Positions 1 through 13,000 of a DNA stretch of 64,000 nt are shown here, piece by piece. The notes under the pieces are model-generated. The model was not told the origin of the DNA. It ran no database searches and saw nothing but the letters and a program-made list of their open reading frames with translations. The translations under genes were made by a program, and so were the position numbers. Position 1 is the first letter of the stretch; each line of letters begins with the position of its first letter. The stretch comes from Eudorina sp. 2006-703-Eu-15 (Eukaryota; Chlorophyta; Chlorophyceae; Chlamydomonadales; Volvocaceae): positions 428,255 to 492,254 of the forward strand of contig BDSI01000045.1 in the NCBI GenBank assembly GCA_003117195.1, written 5' to 3'.

Positions 1-3000
1 GCAGCAGCCGGTCGTTGAAGCGGATGGTGCCGCCCAGCCCTTGGCTGTCCAGCACGTCCGTTGAAGCGGATGGTGCCGCCCAGCCCTTGGCGCTGTCCAG
101 CACGTCGCGTACGAGAACCGCCCACAAAGATGATGCCCTGCGAGGCAGCGGGTTGGGAGGCAGCGGATGGGGACGTGAGGCGATATGGGCCGGGTTGCGC
201 ATCGGTGGACATAGCTGCTTACCGCGCTCACTGCCATAGCCACGGTAGGGGGACCATACCACAACCCCAGAATCAGTGTCCCAATCAGTGTCCCAGAAAC
301 GTTCGCCAGCCCATGTTTCATCCGCCCCAACCGAACACATACCCCCCCCGCCACACACACACACACACACACACACACAACCAAAGTTCGTTACCACACA
401 CAGAACTCCAGCACGCGGTTTGTCAGCGCGCCCGGTTTGCCGTACCTGGAAGGTGTCCAGGGAGGCCCGGCCGTTGATGAGGTCGCTCATTGTGATGTCC
501 ACGGCTCCATGCCCGCCGCGAAGGCCGCCGCCGCCATCTCGCGGTCGCCGTTGGAGCCCTCCTCGCGCAGGATCGCCACCCGCACCTTGTCCGCCGCCGC
601 CAGCTTGTCAGCGGCGTGAAGGACGGCGTGAACGGCACCACCCACCGCGCCGCCTTGGCGTCCCGCAGCCCCGCCTGCTCCTGCGCACACGCACTCCTCG
701 GCGCACTGCAGGCGCTCCAGCACGAAGGACGTCTCCTCCCAGGCGTCGCGCAGCGCGCCCACGTCGCCCGAGACGCGGGGGAGCCCGCCACGCGGACCTC
801 CACGTCGCGGCCGGCGGTGAACCCGGCCGATCACCGCGGCGGGGATGCCGTGGCGCTTGTAGGCCTCCAGCACGGTCGCCTCCGAGCCCGCCGCCACCTC
901 CAGCACCAGGCCCAGCTCCTCGGCGAAGAGGGAACCCATGGCGCCGTGCTTGGGCGTCGGCGGCGTGGGTGGGCAGCGGCAGGTCGACCGAGATGCCGCA
1001 GTTGCCCGCCGACTGGGAGGCGACAGGCGAGGTACCAAGGTTACGGGTTGAGGGGTGGTCGCGAAGGTGGGCGGGAGAATCAACATGAGGTACAAATCGG
1101 GTGTTATGAAGGGAATGCGGACACAATCTGCGCTTTCTAGACTTGACAGGAGTAAAAGGGTTCGGTTGTCCACCCGTTGAGTCCCGGCAGCCGCCGTCGG
1201 CACGCGTCACCAGCAAGTCCTCACCAAAACGGCAAGCCATGGGCCTCCAGTCCTCTTTCCTTAACCGCGACTAGGTCCATCCCTGAGGTCCGCTTCGCGC
1301 CTCCCACGCAGTCCCTGCCCCCTCCGCCTCCTTACCCGCCCGCACTACAAGGAACCCCCACCAGTTCCCCGCCCGCCCGGTACGGCACTCACATGCATCT
1401 CCAGCAGCGCCGTCACCACGCCGCCGTCCGACACGTCGTGCCCCGCCGACAGCTGCCCGCCCGCCACCAGCGCCTGCGTCGCCTCCCACATGCCGCGCAG
1501 CGTATCCGAACTCAAGTCGGGGCAGTCGTCGCCCAGCTGGCTGTACGCCTGCGCCGGCGCCGAGCCGCCCAGCCGGCGGCGGCCCGCGGCCAGGTCCACG
1601 TGCACCAGCACGCCCTTGTCCCCCAGCTTCAGGTCGGGGGTCACGACCTGGGTCACGTCGGGCAGCCCACGTAGGCCGACACGACCAGGTTGCCGGGGCC
1701 ATGACGGTCTCGCGCCGCGCGGCGGCGGCCATGGACAGCGAGTCCTTGCCGCCGTCGCAGGCCACCCCAGTCGACCATGACGTCACGCAGGGAGATGGCG
1801 GCGTCCCACATGGCGGCGCCCTCGGACTTCATCTTGGCGGCGTACATCCAGTTGACGGCCAGTCGTTCAAGCCAGTCTTTACCGCACCCCCCCTACCACC
1901 CTCCGACGCGCGCGCGCACTCACTCGATGAGGCCCTTGATGGGCTGCTCGCCGATGGAGGTGGCGATGGCCGTCAGGTTCTGGTGCGACTGCGCAAACAC
2001 CGCCACGTCCGAGATGGGCACCTGCAGCGGCCCCACGCACTGCTGCCGCGCCACCAGGCCCGTCACGTGGCGGTCGACCTTGTTGGTGAGGAAGCGCTTG
2101 GAGCAGACGGACGGCAGGCGCAGCACGCGGTGCAGCGCGGTCATGGCGGTCTCGCCGGCGGGCAGCGCCAGCGGCGCCAGCGTGTTGGCGCTGCGGGTGA
2201 AGGTGAAGGTCTTGTCGGGCATCTTGCCCAGCACCTTCTCCAGGTCCAGGTCCACGGCGGGCGGGGTGCCGGGCGGCGCGTTGCGGTCCACCAGCTTGAC
2301 GCGGCCGCCGCCGTCAATGGTGCCGATCACCTGCCCCCACAATCCATGAGGGATTTGAGGGCTTATGTCATTATGTTTAGGAATGCAACCCGCCCGACCC
2401 AAACCAACCTCCAATTACTTTCCATATTAACCTGCGAATGCGAATTATGTGCTATGAGCGAAAGCAGGGACGAGACAAGGAAGGATTAGGAAGGTGCGGA
2501 GACGCACCCAGAAGACAAGCCCCGCATCCCGGTGCATCCTTGTGCACGTACGACACTCGAGCGAGCGTCACCCCGACCTCAACTCCTTGACCTCCCCAGG
2601 TCCCAACCCATCCCTCACCTCACCCACATTCGTCCGCGTCCACGCACCACGGCCCCGCTTCTCCCAGCCCACCGCTCCACTCCTCTCATGTCCCCAGGGT
2701 CGTTCTCAGTCTGCAATTTCCTATACCCCAGCGATCCTGCGAGCCCGCAGCCGCGCCCCACGCCCCGCCCCGCCCCTCTCCCCACCTGTTTCAAGCCCTA
2801 AACCCTAAAACCCTAAAACCCTACAAACCTGCATGAAGCAGCGCTCCCCGTCGCATATGGACTGCATCAGGTCCCGCTTGTCCGGCCGGATGAGCAGGCA
2901 GTCGTTCTCCTGGTACTCAGCGCCCCAAATCTCCAGCACCGACAGCGTCTCGTCGCCCACCTTGACCGCGCGCACGTCGATCTCCGCGCCCAGCGGGTAG

Positions 3001-3640
3001 ATGATCTCCTTGACCACGTTGCAGTTGCCGCCCGCGCCCTGGTCGTGGATCTGCACGATGGGGTTGCGGTCGCCCAGCTCCACGCACGAGCGCACCACGC
3101 GCCACAGCTTCTGGCTGTACTCGGCGTCGCCGCGCTGCGGGTGTACGGGTACGGGTACGGGCGGGTGTACGGGTGGGGAAGTACGGGTGGGTACGTGCGT
3201 GTGCGGGCGTGTGCGAGCAGGATAAGGAAGGCGGAGGGGTTGCACATCCGGATGGTCTCGCGATCCCCATAAAGTATTTATCATTCCCTAGAGCGGGCGG
3301 CTTGCTGTCCCGACGTCCATACCCTGAAGCGGCCAACCGGCCACAATCGGCCAATCGCCCAAGGGGACGTGTACCGCCCAAGGGGACGTGTACCCGACCT
3401 TGAGCAATCATACAGCCCATGGCGCCCCCCTGTCTAAGTGCACTCCCATCCCACCAGCCTAGGTGGCCTCCTCGCTTGCTAGATTGCCCTGTGTACGACA
3501 GTATTTGCGCGGAGGACGGCTTTCATCAGTTCACTACCATGCTGGAAGCTCTCCGCTTCCTTGCCAGCCCTCACCTGCATCGAGTTGAAGTCCAAGCTCG
3601 GCCTTGTTGGAGCCCGAGGGCACTGAGGACGGCGACATGA
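1..3640 (-). pseudogene. Truncated, frameshifted tandem copy of part of the FGAM synthase gene
   Basis: This stretch repeats, in the same orientation, the part of the intact gene at about 6668-10395. Recognisable exon blocks are 1-137 (glutaminase domain, running off the window), 446-1012, 1393-1859, 1924-2330, 2829-3134 and about 3575-3640. Blocks 1924-2330 and 2829-3134 are still open and almost unchanged. Block 446-1012 carries at least seven single-base insertions or deletions relative to 7076-7641, and 1393-1859 is also frameshifted. About 450 bp equivalent to 8500-8950, including the start of the 8026-8585 exon, are deleted near 1860. Introns at 138-445 and 1013-1392 are nearly identical to those of the intact gene, but the intron at 2331-2828 is unrelated to its counterpart. 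The 5' end of the gene is missing beyond 3640. It cannot encode a full enzyme. A collapsed or misjoined assembly is an alternative for the most similar part. Confidence 0.85.
2796..2823 (-). repeat. Interstitial telomere-type repeat (TTTTAGGG)
   Basis: Read on the plus strand there is one CCCTAAA, two CCCTAAAA and a partial CCCTA in direct succession. CCCTAAAA is the complement of TTTTAGGG, the telomere repeat of Chlamydomonas and its relatives. It sits just inside the intron next to the 2829-3134 block of the FGAM synthase pseudogene; the intact gene has no such sequence at the same place. Confidence 0.75.
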
Positions 3641-5389
3641 GCACTGATGATTCGATCGGCGTTGCCCGCTCCCGCGGTTGGGTCGACGCGAAGGGCTCTT
3701 CTTGGCCCCTCCATGCCTGCTGTGAACAACTGGTTTCCCGCCTTAGGTGCTAGTTTCGGACGTGCATCGCCGTTATGGTTCCTTGGGCCGCCGCCACGGG
3801 TCGAGCGATGGCCCATGAGACAGGTTAAACCCATACGAGCAAGGATTACGGCGTGTACGCTGTGAAGCATCGCCGTGTAGGACCTTTGATCCCCAACCGA
3901 AGCCAGCCGTCGACCCTTTTTGCAGGTCGACCCATTGAAGATCCCACCATCCTCATATGGGGCCACGGCAACCCCCTTAGGTGGGTCCTTTCACGAGGGT
4001 CCTGTTACACCGGCTGAGCCCACGCCATCAGCAAGTAGCTTGCCCGTCGTCGCAGGCGCCTGCTGGTCAGTCGCAGGCGCAGGCGCCTGCACCTCCATGC
4101 CGCTTGAAGTGCCTGCGTGTACTGGTGATAGATCCAGGTGTCAAGAAGGTGGAGACCGGGAGCCCTCGCTGGCTTGGAAGGAAGGAGCTGCAGAAGGAGC
4201 TGCGCGGCTGGCGTGCTCCGACGCATGGGGTGCGCATACAGCCCGCAAAAAACTCTGGGCCGCACTTCCACTGTGACCTGCCCTGAAACGTCTGCGCAGT
4301 TGTCCGCCTGGCTACCCCGCTCGAAGCGGAGGGCAGTCCCTCACCACTGACACAGCAGTGTGGTAGCTATGTGCGGTGAAACGCATGCCGCCCGGTGCTA
4401 CACTTTGTACCATAATTTCTTGATTCGCCTCCATGGCCGTTGTGTTATAGTTGAATCCTTTTCTCGCGGAGTAACGTTGTGTTCAGTATATGTGTATCGT
4501 TTTCTGGTTGACTCTTCTTCGGGCGGTTGTACTGTTCTAGGCGTGCAGTGGTACGCGTGCATGCATGCGTTTCCCATGGTTTGGGGCGGTTGTGTGCAGG
4601 TTTCATTATGATTCTTTACTAGTCCCACCGTTGATCGTTGGCATCGTGGACACGTTGTCATGGTGCAGCGTTGCGGATTCACAATCCGTGAGAGATGAGA
4701 CGCATTCAGCGGCCTGCTGGACCAAGCTTATACAGCAAGGGGCGTAAGAACGCTTGTACTACTTGGTAAAACCGGTAGTGGTCTACCGTATGCAGACCGG
4801 CGACAGTCGAGACGTCATACTCAGAAAAGTTGTATCCAGTTCCCTAGCGCATGCACTGAAGTGCCATTCCTCAGTGCTACTTGAGTACGAGTACACGTGA
4901 ACTTCAGGCTCGGTCACGCTCTTCACGAGTCAGGTCACACCAATTCACTGTCGTACTCACCAACGTGTCAAGCCACATGTTCAACCATGACGCATTTCCA
5001 CCATATCACCATCTTCCCACCCATATAAACATGTTCGTCTACACTGCTGCCCAAAACACCCATGCCTCATACCACAAAACAGGACTGGCTTTCAACCGAA
5101 GACCTACCCGCTACTCCCCAAATGTGCCGGTTTGCTGCCCCTGCACCCCCGAGCCCCTGTCAGTACACTAGCCAACTAGTACAACTGCTGTCCTCCCGGC
5201 CGTCCGCCTGCTTGCCGTCTGCCTGCCTGAAACCTTGCCACACGCACATCAGCCCCGCTCGCCAAGACACCACTGCGCCGCATATATACCGCTAATCCAC
5301 AACCCATTTCGGGTTACGTGGGCATCCAAATCACTCCCAAACCCATCCCCGAACCCCTCCCGAGGGCTGAGCAGCCCGCCACCCGCACT
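3641..5389. other. No gene seen; downstream region of FGAM synthase
   Basis: No recognisable protein is present on either strand. The 3' untranslated region of the minus-strand FGAM synthase must lie in the right part of this stretch. Composition drops to moderate GC around 4400-5100. A palindromic CAGGCGCCTG-rich patch lies near 4055-4095. Confidence 0.5.
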
Positions 5390-6975
5390 CTACTTGGCCA
5401 CCGCACGATGCGACTCCGCCCACTCGCGCGCGTTCTGGAAGAGCTTGATCCAGGGGGCCGGCCCCTTGGGCTCCAGGCCTAGACCTGCCGGCACATATGG
5501 CAGCTGCCACGTGAGGAAGCAGCGCTCCGGGTGCGGCATCATGGCCAAGTGCCGGCCATCCTCGGAGCATAGAGCGGCGATGCCCATGGGGGAGCCGTTG
5601 GGGTTGGCGGGGTAGACCTCCGTGGGCTGGCCGTCCGCATCCACGTACCTGCGGGTTTCGGAGTTAGGTAAAAGGTCAGGACGCAGCGTCAACATATGTA
5701 CGATATAGGGTCACATGCATGCGCGTGCTCGCATTTCGGAAGCCCATCGGGTCAATCTGTGATGAGAGGGTACTGAAGAGACGGAAGTCATGCAGCGAGC
5801 GCTACGATGAGGTCCCTCATCCAGTCAGGCAGCAGAACTGCTTTACGGTAGCAGAACTGCGTTGCGGTAGTAAAACACGTAGACCCTATATTGGGCAGGG
5901 TGAGGGCCTTGTTGGTCGCGCAGGCAGGTCGCTAGGCGCTGCCGCATCCCCCCACTCAAACGTCTACCAATTTCCTACATCCCCACTTGACCCCCACCCT
6001 ACCCCCCAGTTACCCTCCGTCCGCGATTTACACGATCCCCTCAGGATGAACACAGCACCCTTGTCCACCCACAGTCCAAACATACGCAGGCCGCGGAGGC
6101 GCATCCACGGTGATTATGCCCCCTTCCCCAGGTGCCCTCCGCGGCCTGCGAGATAATCCCTTTGGGACTACCAACCCAACCCAGCCGTCCAACACCCGCA
6201 GTCAAACAACCCAGGCCACCGTCAAACCCCCACTTGACCTTGACAAATAGATGCTACACATCCGCCACCCCTGACTGCCCTTTTCCCGTCCCATTCTCTC
6301 CAGCCCTCCCATCCCTCCCGCCCCTCCTGGAGCACTCACTGGATGGGCGCCAGGCCCTTGCTGAGCACCTCCTGCTTGACCTGCTCGTCGGGGAACAGGC
6401 ACTTGCCCTCGCCGTGCGCGCACCACACGCCCATCACGCTGCCCTCCATGCCCTGCAGCAGCACCGCCGGGCTCTTCTCGACGCGGACCTGCACCCAGCG
6501 GCTCTCGAACCGGCCGCTGCTGTTGTGCACGAAGCGAGGCTGCCGCACGTCCGCGATCTGCTGCGCGCCCGGCGCAGGCACCCAGCCCAGCAACGCCATC
6601 AGCTGGCAGCCGTTGCAGATGCCCAGCGACCAGGTGTCCTTGCGGTTGTAGAAGGCGCGGAACTGCTGCAGCAGCCGGTCGTTGAAGCGGATGGTGCCCG
6701 CCCAGCCCTTGGCGCTGTCCAGCACGTCCGCGTACGAGAAGCCGCCCACAAAGATGATGCCCTGCGAGGCAGCGGGTTGGGAGGCAGCGGATGGGGACGT
6801 GAGGCGATATGGGCCGGGTTGCGCATCGGTGGACATAGCTGCTTACCGCGCTCACTGCCATAGCCACGGTAGGGGGACCATACCACAACCCCAGAATCAG
6901 TGTCCCAATCAGTGTCCCAGAAACGTTCGCCAGCCCATGTTTCACTCCGCCCCAACCGAACACATACCCCCCCCG

Positions 6976-7011
<36 letters not shown>

Positions 7012-10000
7012 CCAAAGTTCGTTACCACACACAGAACTCCAGCACGCGGTTTGTCAGCGCCCCGGGTTGCCGTACCTGGAAGGTGTCCAGGGAGGCCCGG
7101 CCGTTGATGAGGTCGCTCATTGTGATGTCCCACGGCTCCATGCCCGCCGCGAAGGCCGCCGCCGCCATCTCGCGGTCGCCGTTGGAGCCCTCCTCGCGCA
7201 GGATCGCCACCCGCACCTTGTCCGCCGCCGCCAGCTTGTCAGCGGGCGTGAAGGACGGCGTGAACGGCACCACCCACCGCGCCGCCTTGGCGTCCCGCAG
7301 CCCCGCCTGCTCCTGCGCCACGCACTCCTCGGCGCACTGCAGGCGCTCCAGCACGAAGGACGTCTCCTCCCAGGCGTCGCGCAGCGCGCCCACGTCGCCC
7401 GAGACGGCGGGGGAGCCCGCCACGCGGACCTCCACGTCGCGGCCGGCGGTGACCCGGCCGATCACCGCGGCGGGGATGCCGTGGCGCTTGTAGGCCTCCA
7501 GCACGGCCGCCTCCGAGCCCGCCGCCACCTCCAGCACCAGGCCCAGCTCCTCGGCGAAGAGGGAACCCATGGCGCCGTGCTTGGCGTCGGCGGCGTGGGT
7601 GGGCAGCGGCAGGTCGACCGAGATGCCGCAGTTGCCCGCGACTGGGAGGCGACAGGCGAGGTACCAAGGGTTACGGGTTGAGGGGTGGTTAAAGGTGGGC
7701 GGGAGAATCAACATGAGGTACAAATCGGGTGTTATGAAGGGAATGCGGACACAATCTGCGCTTTCTAGACTTGACAAGGAGTAAAAGGGTTCGGGTTGTC
7801 CACCCGTTGAGTCCCGGCAGCCGCCGTCGGCACCGTCACCAGCAAGTCCTCACCAAAACGGCAAGCCATGGGCCTCCAGTCCTCTTTCCTTAACCGCAAC
7901 TAGGTCCATCCTTGAGGTCCGCTTCCGCGCCTCCCACGCAGTCCCCTGCCCCCCTCCGCCTCCTTACCCGCCCGCACTACAAGGAACCCCCCACCAGTTC
8001 CCCGCCCGCCCGGTACGGCACTCACATGCCATCTCCAGCAGCGCCGTCACCACGCCGCCGTCCGACACGTCGTGCCCCGCCGACAGCTGCCCGCCCGCCA
8101 CCAGCGCCTGCGTCGCCTCCCACATGCCGCGCAGCGTCTCCGAGCTCACGTCGGGACAGTCGTCGCCCAGCTGGCTGTACGCCTGCGCCAGCGCCGAGCC
8201 GCCCAGCCGGCGGCGGCCCGCGGCCAGGTCCACGTGCACCAGCACGCCCTTGTCCCCCAGCTTCAGGTCGGGGGTCACGACCTGGGTCACGTCGGGGCAG
8301 CCCACGTAGGCCGACACGACCAGGTTGCCGGGGGCCATGACGGTCTCGCCGCCCGCTGCGGCGGCCATGGACAGCGAGTCCTTGCCGCCGTCGCAGGCCA
8401 CCCCCAGGTCGACCATGGCGTCACGCAGGGAGATGGCGGCGTCCCACATGGCGGCGCCCTCGGACTTCATCTTGGCGGCGTACATCCAGTTGACGGAGGC
8501 GCGGATGTCGGCCAGGGCGGTGGCGCGGGCCCACACCAGGTTGGTGAGGGCCTCACCCAGCGCCAGGCGGGCCATAGCGGAGGGGCTGTCGGGGAGGGCG
8601 GGGCGCCCAGGCGGGAGGGGCGCGGGAGGAGTCGGGGAAGGGAGGAGGAGGGGTCTTAGCGACGACCCGGTGCACACACGCACACACACGCAAGACACGT
8701 CCCAGGACCGGTCCGTCAGGCAACCATCACACCCCGCACACACACAGGCGGACTTCCGGGCTGGGCTACGCCCCTTGCATGTCACGCACTCCTGATCTGC
8801 CTGCCCACGAACACACACTCAGACAGGTTCATTTTCTAAACACTCAGACGGGGTCCTCGCTAAACAACATTGCAGTGGGGAGAGCGCGCACCACCAAATG
8901 CACATGCACTGATTCCCACCAGCGCTCCCAATCTCCCCAATCATCCGCAGTCTTTACCGCACCCCCCCTACCACCCCTCCGACGCGAGCGCGCACTCACT
9001 CGATGAGGCCCTTGATGGGCTGCTCGCCGATGGAGGTGGCGATGCCCGTCAGGTTCTGGTGCGACTGCGCAAACACCGCCACATCCGAGATGGGCACCTG
9101 CAGCGGCCCCACGCACTGCTGCCGCGCCACCAGGCCCGTCACGTGGCGGTCGACCTTGTTGGTGAGGAAGCGCTTGGAGCAGACGGACGGCAGGCGCAGC
9201 ACGCGGTGCAGCGCGGTCATGGCGGTCTCGCCGGCGGGCAGCGCCAGCGGCGCCAGCGTGTTGGCGCTGCGGGTGAAGGTGAAGGTCTTGTCGGGCATCT
9301 TGCCCAGCACCTTCTCCAGGTCCAGGTCCACGGCGGGCGGGGTGCCGGGCGGCGCGTTGCGGTCCACCAGTTTGACGCGGCCGCTGCCGTCAATGGTGCC
9401 GATCACCTGCCCCGCAATCCACGAGGGATTTGAGGGTTTATGTATTGTTAAGGATGTTACAGCGGACCCCGCGGGTCATCGGTGACAGCCGAAGTGTAAG
9501 GAGCGAAAACAGGGGCGAGACAGGGAAGGCCCCAGCCCCAGCCCCAGGGAAGGCCCCAGCCCCGCGGCTCCCCCGCCCAGTCCCTCTCCCCACGCACCTG
9601 CATGAAGCAGCGCTCCCGGTCGCATATGGACTGCATCAGGTCCCGCTTGTCCGGCCGGATGAGCAGGCAGTCGTTCTCCTGGTACTCGGCGCCCCAAATC
9701 TCCAGCACCGACAGCGTCTCGTCGCCCACCTTGACCGCGCGCACGTCGATCTCCGCGCCCAGCGGGTAGATGATCTCCTTGACCACGTTGCAGTTGCCGC
9801 CCGCGCCCTGGTCGTGGATCTGCACGATGGGGTTGCGGTCGCCCAGCTCCACGCACGAGCGCACCACGCGCCACAGCTTCTGGCTGTACTCGGCGTCGCC
9901 GCGCTGCGGGTGTACGGGTACGGGTGAGTGTACGGGTGGGTAAGTACGGGTGGGGACGGGTGGGTACGGGCGTGTACGAGCAAGGCGGAGGAACGGTCGC

Positions 10001-13000
10001 AGATCCGGATTGTCTCGCTATCCCCATATAATGTATCATTCCCCTAGAAGCCATGTCCAACTCCTGCAGCGGCCAATCGGCCACAATCGGCCAACCGAGC
10101 AAGGGGACGCGTACCCGACCTTGAGCAGCCATGCGCGCACCCACGTCACGTGCATCTCCGAGGCCCCCTGTCCTAGGCGGCCTCTCCGGGTACGACAGCA
10201 CTCCCCTTCCTGGCCAGCAAGGCCAGCCGCCTGCCTTCCCCTGGGCGCTCCATCCCCTCTGGCTGGCTGGTGGTGGCTGGTGGTGGCTGCCCTCCCGAGC
10301 CCCGACCGACCGCGGCGGGGACGCTCACCTGCACCGCGTTGAAGTCGAGCTCGGCCTTGTTGGAGCCCGAGGGCACTGAGGAGGCGGCGCCGCCGCCCAT
10401 GCCGATGCGGTAGGCAGGGCCGCCGATCTTGACCACCAGCATGCCCACCTCCGGCTCGTGCTTGTCCAGATGGCGGTGGTCGATCTGGCGGGGTGGGGCG
10501 GGTGGGCAGGCAGGTGGGTGGAGGTTTGAAGAAAGGCGAGGCCAGGCGGACCCATCGGGCGGGCGAGTGGTGATGCCGGAGCATGCGCCGTGTCTGTCAC
10601 ACACAGCGCCATCAACCACACGCACACCGTACAGGCGTACGGCTACAGGAAGGAATCGCATCGAGCACTGGCGCCAGGAGGTCGCGTGGAAAGCAGGCGC
10701 GTCCGCAACCTCTCCATCCCCTTCTCCTTTCCCCCGTCGCCCTCTTTGCTCTCGTCTTGCTCGCTTTTCTCCCGCCCCCCTCGCCTCCGGCCGACATGGT
10801 AGCCTCGAGTCCCCTTCTCCTCCCCCTCTCCAGCCTCTGCGGGCCTCTGCGGGCCCCCTCGCCCCTCGCCCCGTCGCCCCTGTGCTGACCTGGCCGATGC
10901 CGCCCGAGAACATGATGGGCTTGAGCCACTCGCGGCGCTCGCCGTTGGGCAGGCGCTGCCCAAAGGTGCGGCAGTAGCCCGCGATGAGCGGCTCGCCGAA
11001 CTTGTTGCCGTAGTCGGAGGCGCCGTTGGAGGCGTCGATCAGGATCTGCTGCGGCGGCGCCAAGTTGTCCGGGTACACGAAGCTGGGGTCCTCGTACGGC
11101 TGCCCGTAGCCGTCCAGCCGCAGGTTACCCACGCAGTAGCCTGAAAGATCCGGGGGGAACAGGGGAAACAGGGGAACAGACAGACAATTTGGGGAACAGT
11201 CAATGAATTAGGGGTTTACCGGATTGGTGGTTGAGATACTCCCCACTTGTGGTGGGAGGGGAGGGGATCAAGACCCACGTCCAACGCTTCCGGCACAGTG
11301 GTGCTGCCGCGGGGCTGCTGCTGCTGCGGGTTTATTCGACCGCCCCAAGCCACGTGCTTACGGATTCGCCAATCCCATCCGGCAGCCTTTCATCACATCC
11401 CAACGCACACCCTCAACCTCTCTAGTCCCCCGCTGCTGCCCCACAGCCACGACATCCCATCCCTGCCACACACACACCCAAAGGCCTCTCCCGCGTCTGC
11501 CCCACAGCCACGACATCCCATCCCTCACCCCCCCACCCCACCCCACCCCCGCTGCTGCTGCCCCACCCCACCTGCCGTGCCCGCGCCCATGATGGATCCG
11601 GTGCCCGTCGCGTGCGTGTCGCGCATGCGGCCGCCCGCGCCCGTCTCCGCTCCAGGGAAGGGCGCCACGGCGCAGGGGAAGTTGTGCGTCTCCGCGGTCA
11701 GCAGCAGGTCCCAGTCGCGCGGCTGCGGCGCCAGCGGCGAGGGCGCGCCGGGCTGCACCGGCAGCAGCGGCTCCACGTTGAAGCCGCGGATGGCGGAGGA
11801 GTTGTCCTTGAAGGCCACCACCGAGTTGTTGGGGTTCTTCTTCCAGGGGGTCTTGACGAGGTTGAACAGGGTGTCGTCCATCTGTGCGGCAAGCGGGTGA
11901 GTGAGGTGCTACAGGAATGTGTGGTGAATGTGTTGAATGTGTTAAGAGGAGTGTGTTGGGTTTGTCAAGAGATCGCGGGCAACGGGGGAGAGAGGAGGAT
12001 GGTGCGCGAGTCGTCACGCTGGGTGGAAAGCAGCACGAGGCGACGTGCAACCAACATGTAGCCTGTAAGGGGACGCTAGCTGTGTGCGAGCGAGTAAGGA
12101 AGAGCGCATGCCGCGGTCTTTTGGGTCGAGTTATCTGGGGTCGATCATTGGCCTAATCGTCGATGCCTCTCCCTCCCTCGAAACATCTCCACTGCACGCA
12201 CCGCCACGCCGTCAATCACGATGTTGCCGCGGAAGAACCAGTGGCGCGAGTGCTCGCTGTTGGACTGCGCGATGTCAAAGAGCTCCACGTTGGTGGGGTC
12301 GCGCTTCATGTCATCCCGGAACAGCGCGGTGTAGTAGTCCAGGTCCCACTCGTCGAAGGCCAGCCCCATCTCCTTGTTGATCTTCTCCAAGGCGGCCCGC
12401 CCCTCCGTCATCACGGGGATGGTGAAGGTGGGCGCGGGGGCCTGTCCAGAGAGGGGAGGTACAAGAAATTGGTAGACATTTTCAAACTGCGCTGCTGCCA
12501 GAGCGACGGTTCGGGAGGTTGGGGGGGTAAGGGGACAGGCGCAGCGCCAAGCGAGCACGCAGAGGGGGTGCAGTGGGGTAAATGGAAATTGGTCGACGTT
12601 TCAAACAGGGTGTGCGGTGGGGGGAGATCCGAAACCCGTCCGCCGTGTGTCTTCACCAGGGCACCCCCCCATATCGCCTTCCCGTGGTTATGCATTGACC
12701 GCCCCTCAAAACGCACCGCCCCTTAAAAAAACACACCGCCCCTTGAAACATAACTTTTGCTTCGCGGGTGCGCTCGCGGCGCTCTCAAAACACATGTGCA
12801 TTCCCCCCCCCCCGCGGCCCTCCCGTCTCCGGACCTACACTCCGATTCTGATCACGTCTTTGACCCCCAATCCCAGAGCCTCACCTCCCGTCCTCCGGCG
12901 CAGCCCCACGGCGCCTTCCAGTTCCCTAACCCCCACCCCACCGCGCAAGTTACCCCTCCCACCCGCTTGGGGCTCCCCCCCCTCCTTTCCCCCCTCCCCA

